Source: Candidatus Pelagisphaera phototrophica (GTDB taxonomy: Bacteria; Verrucomicrobiota; Verrucomicrobiia; Opitutales; Opitutaceae). From it: 64,000 nt of DNA. Positions 56,730 through 64,000 of this stretch are shown here, piece after piece. The DNA lies in the NCBI RefSeq assembly GCF_014529625.1, contig NZ_CP076039.1, positions 1,984,001 through 2,048,000 on the forward strand, in the 5' to 3' direction. A model generated the notes under the pieces. It was given only the letters and a program-made list of their open reading frames with translations. It was not told the DNA's origin and searched no databases. The translations under genes and the position numbers were made by a program. Numbering within the stretch: position 1 is the first letter of the stretch; each line of letters begins with the position of its first letter.

Positions 56730-57443
56730 ATGGTAGCTCTCAGTATTAAGCACTTCCTTCTATTCGAAAAAGCGTTTTTTGGTACTTTAATTTTGCTTAC
56801 AGGTTTGTTTCCGACCGCTTTCGCGGATGAAGTAGTGGCGGATCCGCATCGCTTTGACAATGCCATTGCCACGTTTGAAGCGGCAGACAAGGTTTCCATG
56901 CCCGAAACGGGCAAAGTCCTCTTCCTCGGAAGCTCATCGATTCGCCGCTGGGATACGGCAAAAGCTTTTCCGGAGATCGATTCCATCAACCGGGGATTTG
57001 GCGGCTCGCAAACATCGGATTGTATCTATTTTTTTGATCGCATCGTTTTACCTTACAAGCCGAAGGTCATCGTGCTCTATGAAGGGGACAACGATATCGG
57101 AGCGGGCAAGTCGAAGGAACAGGTCGTTAAGGATTTCCAGACGTTTGCGAAACGGGTAAGAGGCAAGCTGCCTGGAACGAAGATCGTGCACATCCCCATT
57201 AAACCAAGTATCAAGCGGGCGAGTCTTTGGACTAAAATGGAATATGTGAACCAAGAGGTCCAGGCGATGGCTGCCGATAGGAAGGGTCTTTACTACGCGG
57301 ATATAGCTACACCGATGCTGACTACGGGATCGCCACCAGACGAAAGTTTGTTCGCCAAGGATGGGCTGCATCCAAGCGACAAGGGATACGCTCTGTGGGC
57401 AAGCGTCATTGGTCCTGTGATTGAAGAAGCGCTGGGAGAATAG
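56730..57443 (+). CDS. exported SGNH/GDSL-family hydrolase
   Basis: The 237-residue esterase-type protein has a signal peptide (about 1-32, PTAFADE). SGNH blocks: VLFLGSSSIRRW (nucleophile Ser about 68-69 with GSSS in place of GDSL), INRGFGGSQTSD (oxyanion Gly), LYEGDNDIGAGKS (oxyanion Asn) and FAKDGLHPSDKGYALWA (Asp-His). Close relatives act as carbohydrate esterases or acylhydrolases; the substrate cannot be told. Start TTG/GTG/ATG choices: ATG 56730 gives the signal peptide. Confidence 0.9.
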   Translation: MVALSIKHFLLFEKAFFGTLILLTGLFPTAFADEVVADPHRFDNAIATFEAADKVSMPETGKVLFLGSSSIRRWDTAKAFPEIDSINRGFGGSQTSDCIYFFDRIVLPYKPKVIVLYEGDNDIGAGKSKEQVVKDFQTFAKRVRGKLPGTKIVHIPIKPSIKRASLWTKMEYVNQEVQAMAADRKGLYYADIATPMLTTGSPPDESLFAKDGLHPSDKGYALWASVIGPVIEEALGE

Positions 57444-57600
57444 TCGGAAGAATCTATTGGGTGGGTGCTCGGAGATCGCCCGCTGCCAGTCAACTCGGTC
57501 TCGCACTGGGGGTGCTTTACCGTTTGTTTCGCATAGAATGTTTGTAATGTGAGCTAGGGCTGCTTATCATCGAGTAACGGAAAAAAAGGACGTTCCAATG

Positions 57601-57627
57601 CGGCTGACTAGGGATAGTCAGTCCTAC
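57601..57627 (-). repeat. REP-like element (GTAG + hairpin)
   Basis: On the minus strand GTAG (57627-57624) is followed by a 6-bp hairpin CTGACT/AGTCAG (57621-57616 with 57609-57604, loop of six). This is the same layout as the element at 15217 but with a different stem. It lies in the 338-base gap 57444-57781 before the permease, where nothing else was recognised. Confidence 0.5.
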
Positions 57628-57781
57628 CACCCTCCTTCATCTTTGAATCTTATTGAACACTCGATTGGGCTTCTTTTTGGCACATTTTTATTGCCGAGAA
57701 GTGGTTGGTGTTCAGGATCTTGACCTGTCGTTCCTGAAATGGAATAATTCCTATCAACCCCAAATTCGATACCTCCTCTCT

Positions 57782-59209
57782 ATGCATTTATATCTTCTCG
57801 CTCAAACGGAAGCTTCTGGATCCTACTGGCCATTCACTGTATTGGCTCTTGGAATACTTTTCGTCGTCGTAGCTATCGCAGTGTTTCGCATACATGCGTT
57901 TATTTCGCTGATATTGGCAGCAGTGCTGGTCGGCACTCTCTCATCAAGTCTTCCAGGAGGCGAAGGAGCCAATCATATTGTAACTGCGATTGGATTGTCG
58001 ATGACTGAGTTTGGTGCAACTGCGGGGAAGATCGCTTGGGTAATCGCTTTGGCGGCGATTATTGGGGTCTGCCTGATGGAAAGTGGTGCGGCTGACAGGA
58101 TCGTTCGCGGAATGGTCAGAACGCTGGGTGAGAAACGAGCCGGCGTGGCACTGGTTTTATGCTCCTTCTTTCTGTCTATACCGGTATTTTTCGACACCGT
58201 ATTTTTTCTCCTCATCCCTTTGGCCCAGGCGCTCGCATTCCGTTTAGGGAAGCACTACCTTTATTTTGTCATGGCGATGTGCAGTGGTGGGGTCATCACC
58301 CATGGATTAGTTCCGCCGACGCCAGGCCCTCTGGTAATGGTGGAAACATTGAATCTGAATCTTGGATTCACTATCATCGCGGGGATTGGTCTGGGGCTCA
58401 TTCCTGCATTTGCAGGGCTCTATTTTGGCAAGTGGCTTGATAGCCGAATGAACATCCAGTTTCGTGAAAGTCCTGGCATTAAAATTGCCGATATTGAGGC
58501 GATCGTGTCCAAAAAGGACAACGAGCTCCCTTCTTTTCTCGTATCTATGTTGCCGGTAGCACTTCCGGTCTTTCTCATAGCTTTCACATCCTTTTTGGCG
58601 ATTTGGACCACGGAAGGGACCTTTTACAGTGCGATGGAGATTCTTGGAAACAAGAACGTCGCTATGTTCATCGGGACTCTGATCGCGTTGCATACGCTCG
58701 CGAAGCAAAAGGGCGTAAGTCTTAAGTCGTTGGGAAATGTGATGGAAGGTCCGCTGGGAACCGCGGGAACGATCATTCTCATCACCTCGGCTGGGGGAGC
58801 TTTTGGGGCCATGATACGCCATGCAGGAGTAGGCGATGCCATTAGTATGGCTTCCAAGGATACCGGGTTGTCGCTGATTATCCTTTCCTGGGTTGTCGCA
58901 GCCGTACTCAAAGTAGCTCAGGGCTCGGGAACCGTCTCCATGATTACGACCTCAGGAATCGTTGCAGCGATCATTGGCAGTGGAATCGATCTCGGCTACA
59001 GTCCGATTTACCTTTTTGCTGCCATCGCCTTTGGGTCTCAAGTAGGATCCTGGATGAACGACAGTGGATTTTGGATTGTCTGCAAGCTCAGCGGTTTCAC
59101 TGAAAAGGAAACACTGCGGACCTGGTCAGCCTTGCTGGCGTTTATTGGCGTTATTGGAATAATTGAGGTACTGATCGTGTCCGCGATCGTTCCCAATTTG
59201 TTCATGTGA
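57782..59209 (+). CDS. GntP-family gluconate/sugar-acid:proton symporter
   Basis: The 475-residue permease has about twelve hydrophobic segments and family blocks FRIHAFISLILAAVLVG, GVCLMESGAADRIVRGMVRTLGEKRAGVALVLCSFFLSIPVFFDTVFFLLIPLAQAL, THGLVPPTPGPLVMVETL, AGGAFGAMIRHAGVGDAI and KVAQGSGTVSMITTSGIVAAI. GntP carriers import gluconate and related aldonates, which fits the lactonase and PQQ dehydrogenase elsewhere in the window, though that link is inference. The ATG at 57782 is preferred; the frame to 57653 adds an atypical N-terminus. It is convergent with the HAD gene (32-base gap). Confidence 0.93.
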   Translation: MHLYLLAQTEASGSYWPFTVLALGILFVVVAIAVFRIHAFISLILAAVLVGTLSSSLPGGEGANHIVTAIGLSMTEFGATAGKIAWVIALAAIIGVCLMESGAADRIVRGMVRTLGEKRAGVALVLCSFFLSIPVFFDTVFFLLIPLAQALAFRLGKHYLYFVMAMCSGGVITHGLVPPTPGPLVMVETLNLNLGFTIIAGIGLGLIPAFAGLYFGKWLDSRMNIQFRESPGIKIADIEAIVSKKDNELPSFLVSMLPVALPVFLIAFTSFLAIWTTEGTFYSAMEILGNKNVAMFIGTLIALHTLAKQKGVSLKSLGNVMEGPLGTAGTIILITSAGGAFGAMIRHAGVGDAISMASKDTGLSLIILSWVVAAVLKVAQGSGTVSMITTSGIVAAIIGSGIDLGYSPIYLFAAIAFGSQVGSWMNDSGFWIVCKLSGFTEKETLRTWSALLAFIGVIGIIEVLIVSAIVPNLFM

Positions 59210-59241
59210 GTGAATTCCGAAACCTGGGAGATCTGAAGTGT

Positions 59242-59913
59242 CTAGCGAGCTCCGTTTTGGATTTCCGATAGAATTTCAAGCAACGGATCCTTTCGAATCT
59301 GGGGTAGTATCCAGGTGGCTCCTTCGCTTTCGAGCGCCTCGATTCGGCTTCCGGTTCCGATAAAGGGAATGCCCAAGGTTCTGCAGGCCCGGATATCCCA
59401 GGTGCCGTCGCCCACGTAAACGACGTCTTCCAAAGGCCGGTCAGAGCGTTCCGCCGCGATGGAAATGATTTCTGAGCGAATGGGCGCATCCGATGAGGTT
59501 GCGTGAATAAAGCGCTCCAAATCGATGCCCGCTACTTCCAGTTTGTATCGAATCGTGTCATACCAATCACCGGTAGCGATGGCTATGTCATATTCGTGGT
59601 GATCCTTAAGATACTCCAAAAGCTCCCTCGTTTCATTCGTGCTGAAAAACTCGTCGGGGGTTCTCTGTCTTTCGACTTTCAGATTTTCGAGGCAACGGTT
59701 CTTAACCAGCTCTTCAAGACGAGTCCGCTCCTCGATGTCTAACTCAGACAAGCCTTCGTGCACGATTGCCGAGGCGGTCACTTCGTCGAGCGTTTTCCAA
59801 AATTCAACCGAGAAGATTTTCCCTGTTATGTCGGTAAAGGCGGCGTTGAAGGATTTCCAATCATATTCTTCACCACCGATAAGGGTTCCGTCTACATCGA
59901 ATATAATGAGCAT
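59242..59913 (-). CDS. HAD-superfamily phosphatase
   Basis: The 223-residue hydrolase has motif I MLIIFDVDGTLIGG (nucleophile D6, acid D8), a helical cap (about 15-90), motif II DIAIATGDWYD, a motif III Arg/Lys region and motif IV VVYVGDGTWDIRACRTLGIPFIGTG (GDxxxD). It resembles phosphoglycolate- or β-phosphoglucomutase-type HADs but the substrate is open. No signal peptide. Downstream of eno on the same strand but separated by eno's terminator, so probably expressed on its own. Confidence 0.88.
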   Translation of the reverse strand: MLIIFDVDGTLIGGEEYDWKSFNAAFTDITGKIFSVEFWKTLDEVTASAIVHEGLSELDIEERTRLEELVKNRCLENLKVERQRTPDEFFSTNETRELLEYLKDHHEYDIAIATGDWYDTIRYKLEVAGIDLERFIHATSSDAPIRSEIISIAAERSDRPLEDVVYVGDGTWDIRACRTLGIPFIGTGSRIEALESEGATWILPQIRKDPLLEILSEIQNGAR

Positions 59914-60018
59914 TTGCTATGCGGTTTTGGCCGAAGAAAAACTAAATGTAGTAGGGCTATTATTCGAACGATACCGAGCAGTTGAACAAAGCGATGTTTT
60001 GTCAGCGCTGGCCCGAGG

Positions 60019-60053
60019 AAAAAAAAGCTCGCAGCAGTGATACTGCGAGCTTT
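60019..60053 (-). terminator. intrinsic terminator of eno
   Basis: On the minus strand AAAGCTCGCAG (60053-60043) pairs perfectly with CTGCGAGCTTT (60034-60024) around an 8-base loop, and the stem runs into eight T (60026-60019). It starts 23 bases past the eno stop. The stem ends are A/T, so it could also work weakly from the other side. Confidence 0.9.
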
Positions 60054-60075
60054 GAAATAAAGTAGTTCGCGAGTC

Positions 60076-61518
<1,443 letters not shown>

Positions 61519-61923
61519 CTAGGGCAGAAGACGGGCCTGCTGGTCGGCATTTGGAATAGGGCAGGACGCTTTCGAAATTAGTGAACGCCGTCTTTCAGCA
61601 ATACGATCGTAGAACCAGTCCCGTAACCCAGTCGGAAGTAGCTTCCCCAGTCTGCACGCTTTCCAGAAACCACCAACCTGACTCAGAATTTCAATCACGG
61701 CATCGGATTTCAAGTACCGCTCGTTGTACGGCGCTAGGTAGACAATCGTCTTCAGGTTCTCTTCAAGACGCAGATCCTTTGGCAACAGTCTCGCAGCGGT
61801 TTCGCCCTGGAGGGGGGCAAACTGGAGCGCCTTTGCGTCGTCGATCGCCATGATCCATCGAACGCTCGTGTCGCAGAACCCACACTCTCCATCGAAGAAT
61901 ACGATATTGTTTTCAGGTTCCAC
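61519..61923 (-). CDS. DCC1-like thiol-disulfide oxidoreductase (DUF393)
   Basis: The 134-residue protein has the family signature near its start, IVFFDGECGFCDTSVRWIM (DxxCxxC), then ALQFAPLQGETAARLL, KSDAVIEILSQVGGFWKACRLGKLLPTGLRDWFYDRIAERR. A thioredoxin-like redox role is assumed for the family. The start is GTG at 61923 and the gene begins 29 bases after speA, likely in one transcript. The C-terminal Cys (KASCPIPNA) is typical. Confidence 0.88.
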   Translation of the reverse strand: MEPENNIVFFDGECGFCDTSVRWIMAIDDAKALQFAPLQGETAARLLPKDLRLEENLKTIVYLAPYNERYLKSDAVIEILSQVGGFWKACRLGKLLPTGLRDWFYDRIAERRRSLISKASCPIPNADQQARLLP

Positions 61924-61952
61924 GGTGTCTAGATTGTGTGAGCGGTAATCGG

Positions 61953-63923
61953 TTAGCTCCCGGTTCGCTTTTTCTGTGCCTTTTTCTTTTTGGGTTCTTC
62001 TGACAATTCCATGTAGGTCTTTTTCTGCATGCTGTTCTCGTACATCTCCATGAACTTGACCCCTTGTCTCGGTTTTACGAGATTACTTTTTGTAGCCTTT
62101 TCGATATGCTTCTTCATCAGTCGACAAAGCATGTCTGATTTGAACTGGACGCCTTCGAGTACATCTTTAACGCGGTCACCCTTGATTGTGTCCTCGATGA
62201 AAAAGCCGTCGTCTTCATCTTCTTCCAGAAATACGTGTGCCTCGTTAACGCGACCAAATAGATTGTGATTGTCACCCATGATGTCCTGGTATGCTCCGAT
62301 CAGAAAAAAGCCGAGAAAGTAGGGCTCGTTTTTTTTGACGGGATGTAGCGGTAGATATTCTTTCTCGTCCTCAAGGTCTATGAATTTGGAGACCTTCCCG
62401 TCGCTGTCGCAAGTGATGTCTACGAGGATGGCATTCACGGATGGACGCTCTTTCAGGCGGGTCAACGGAGCCACTGGAAACAACTGATCCAAGGCCCAGT
62501 GGTCTAGGAGTGATTGGAAAACGGAAAAATTGCAAATGTACTGGTCGGCCAAAAGCTGCTTCAATTCGACCAGTTCTTCAGGAATGTATCCCTTTCCCAC
62601 GCTTTTCTCAAGTTTCTGGCAGATTTGCCAGAAAAGTGACTCGGCCTGGGCACGACCCTGCAAGTCGAGATATCCGTGGTTAAATAGCGAATACGCTTCC
62701 TCCTTCTTTTGAATCGCGTCATGAAACTTTTCCAAGCGGCCATAACGTACTCGGCCATTTGCCATTTCGTACAAATCCTGCACTACTGGGTCTTTGATGT
62801 CCTCTCTTGTTACGCTGAGAATACTTTCCTTCTTGGAGATGGTGTCCACAACTTGGGTTACAAGGATGCTATGTGGGGCGGTAATCGCTCGACCGCTTTC
62901 CGAAACGATATCAGGGCAGGGGACATTGCTAGCGTCACAAATCTGCTTTATGCTGAAGACGACATCACGAGTGTACTCATCTATATTGTAATTGGTTGAG
63001 CTTTCGTAGTTGGTGCACGAGCCGTCGTAGTCGATGCCCAATCCGCCACCGACGTCCAAGTATCCCATCGGAAAGCCAAGCTTCTTCAGCTGGCAATAAA
63101 AGCGAGCCCCTTCAATGACCGCATTTTTCAGAGTTATGATATTCGGAACCTGAGAACCAATGTGGAAGTGGAGTAGCCTGAGCACCTCCGTCATACCGGC
63201 AGCCTTCAGCAGTTCGGCCCCTTTCATCATCTCCATCGTACTGAGACCGAATTTGGCATTGTCGCCCGTTGACAGGGCCCACTTCCCTTCGCCGCGAGCG
63301 TAGAGTTTGGCCCGAAATCCAATTGTTGGGAAAATATCGAGTTCCTGGCTGATGTTGATGATCGCCTTGAGCTCGGACAATTGTTCCGCAACAATCATTA
63401 CCTTCTTGCCAATTTTTTTCCCATAAAGGGCGAGGCGGATATACTCGTAGTCCTTGTAGCCATTGCAGATCAGAAGGGCATCGTTGTTTTCGTGCATTGC
63501 CAGTCCGATGAGCAACTCTGGCTTGCTTCCACATTCGAGTCCGTAGTCGAAGGGTTTTCCTGCGGCTTGAATCTCCTCGATTACCTCCCTAAGCTGATTG
63601 ACCTTGATCGGGAAAACGCCCTGGTACTTCCCATCGTACCCTTCCTCCTCGATAGACCTCTGAAAGGCTTGGTTGAGTTGCTCGACCCGCTGCCTTAACA
63701 GATCCTGGAATCTAATGACGATTGGGGTCCGCAGTCCTTTGGAAGCGGCTTCCTTGACGACGTCGATGATCCGGACCGACCGTTCGTCGCCGGCTGGGTT
63801 GACACATAGGCACCCGTCCGAGTCGATGCGATAGTAAGGTTTGCCCCAACGGTTTAAACCATAGAGCTCTCTTGAATCGGCGACAGTCCAGCGTTTTGAA
63901 TGGGAAGGGTTCACAACGGTCAA
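61953..63923 (-). CDS. speA: biosynthetic arginine decarboxylase
   Basis: It makes agmatine from arginine, the first step towards putrescine and longer polyamines. The 656-residue fold-III PLP enzyme starts with WTVADSRELYGLNRWGKPYYRI. PLP-Lys is in YQGVFPIKVNQLREVIEEI; LECGSKPELLIGLA, LLHFHIGSQVPNI, YLDVGGGLGIDYDG, VSESGRAITAPHSILV and a late dimer/active-site part (CDSDGKVSKF, FLIGAYQDIMGDNHNLFG) follow. Length matches family members (about 630-660). The basic tail (EEPKKKKAQKKRTGS) is unusual but harmless. The last 77 bases of the window are its upstream region. Confidence 0.97.
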   Translation of the reverse strand: MTVVNPSHSKRWTVADSRELYGLNRWGKPYYRIDSDGCLCVNPAGDERSVRIIDVVKEAASKGLRTPIVIRFQDLLRQRVEQLNQAFQRSIEEEGYDGKYQGVFPIKVNQLREVIEEIQAAGKPFDYGLECGSKPELLIGLAMHENNDALLICNGYKDYEYIRLALYGKKIGKKVMIVAEQLSELKAIINISQELDIFPTIGFRAKLYARGEGKWALSTGDNAKFGLSTMEMMKGAELLKAAGMTEVLRLLHFHIGSQVPNIITLKNAVIEGARFYCQLKKLGFPMGYLDVGGGLGIDYDGSCTNYESSTNYNIDEYTRDVVFSIKQICDASNVPCPDIVSESGRAITAPHSILVTQVVDTISKKESILSVTREDIKDPVVQDLYEMANGRVRYGRLEKFHDAIQKKEEAYSLFNHGYLDLQGRAQAESLFWQICQKLEKSVGKGYIPEELVELKQLLADQYICNFSVFQSLLDHWALDQLFPVAPLTRLKERPSVNAILVDITCDSDGKVSKFIDLEDEKEYLPLHPVKKNEPYFLGFFLIGAYQDIMGDNHNLFGRVNEAHVFLEEDEDDGFFIEDTIKGDRVKDVLEGVQFKSDMLCRLMKKHIEKATKSNLVKPRQGVKFMEMYENSMQKKTYMELSEEPKKKKAQKKRTGS

Positions 63924-64000
63924 AATTAGAGAGCTTGGGCGCTTTGAGGGTGGAAAATCTAGGCTTGGTTTTGTTTCAGCCCCTTTCTTCTGCGCTTGCT

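Overview
The window reads as chromosomal DNA of a marine-type Verrucomicrobiota bacterium, most likely of the Opitutales/Puniceicoccales kind. This is inferred from gene content only: several secreted sulfatases, two PVC-type haem-binding CxxCH proteins, a DUF1552/DUF1592 pair, Tat-exported sugar-type oxidoreductases and a β-propeller remnant. No tRNA, rRNA, CRISPR array, phage or transposase was seen. Housekeeping genes (recC, argH, mutL, glgP, eno, speA) lie between blocks of secreted catabolic genes.

Layout. 1-3195 is most of a recC gene running off the left edge. 3286-4008 is a decayed β-propeller gene. 4133-6271 is ovoA (ovothiol synthesis). 6766-8208 is a three-gene ECF sigma operon. 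8276-10097 holds a hypothetical gene, a NUDIX hydrolase and a glycerophosphodiesterase. 10352-13856 has a PQQ-like β-propeller protein with an inserted EF-hand, a divergent sulfatase and a sulfatase stub. 13908-15105 has small genes and a broken cupin. 15311-17970 is a divergent pair of Tat-exported isomerase and Gfo/Idh/MocA genes. 18000-18830 is a ruined metzincin gene, followed by a complete TRAP transporter (18859-21714). 21857-22896 is a GH43-like gene broken by a nonsense codon and a frameshift, beside a lactonase (23040-24122). 24310-31059 has two large PVC-type cytochrome-like proteins flanking a VOC protein. 31201-37967 has four sulfatases and a symporter fragment. 37997-46393 has DUF1552, DUF1592, FG-GAP, a truncated sulfatase and a PQQ dehydrogenase with a fused cytochrome. 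46500-47231 is a broken sterol desaturase-like gene.

From 47293 the content is mostly core: rhodanese, an SDR translationally coupled to two ExbD genes with no ExbB, argH-mutL, glgP, a secreted endonuclease/phosphatase-family lipoprotein, an SGNH hydrolase, a GntP-type permease, a HAD phosphatase, eno with a clear terminator, and a DCC1-like thiol oxidoreductase downstream of speA.

How they fit together (inference): exported sulfatases, glycosidase-like proteins and c-type or PQQ redox proteins would desulfate and oxidise carbohydrate outside the cytoplasm. TRAP and GntP carriers would import acid products. The striking feature is gene decay. At least eight gene remnants lie between 3.2 and 47.2 kb, nearly all of secreted, accessory-type functions, while adjacent long genes are intact. 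The most interesting unexplained unit is the SDR-ExbD-ExbD overlap at 47695-49261. A second is a MutL whose usual endonuclease residues are replaced.
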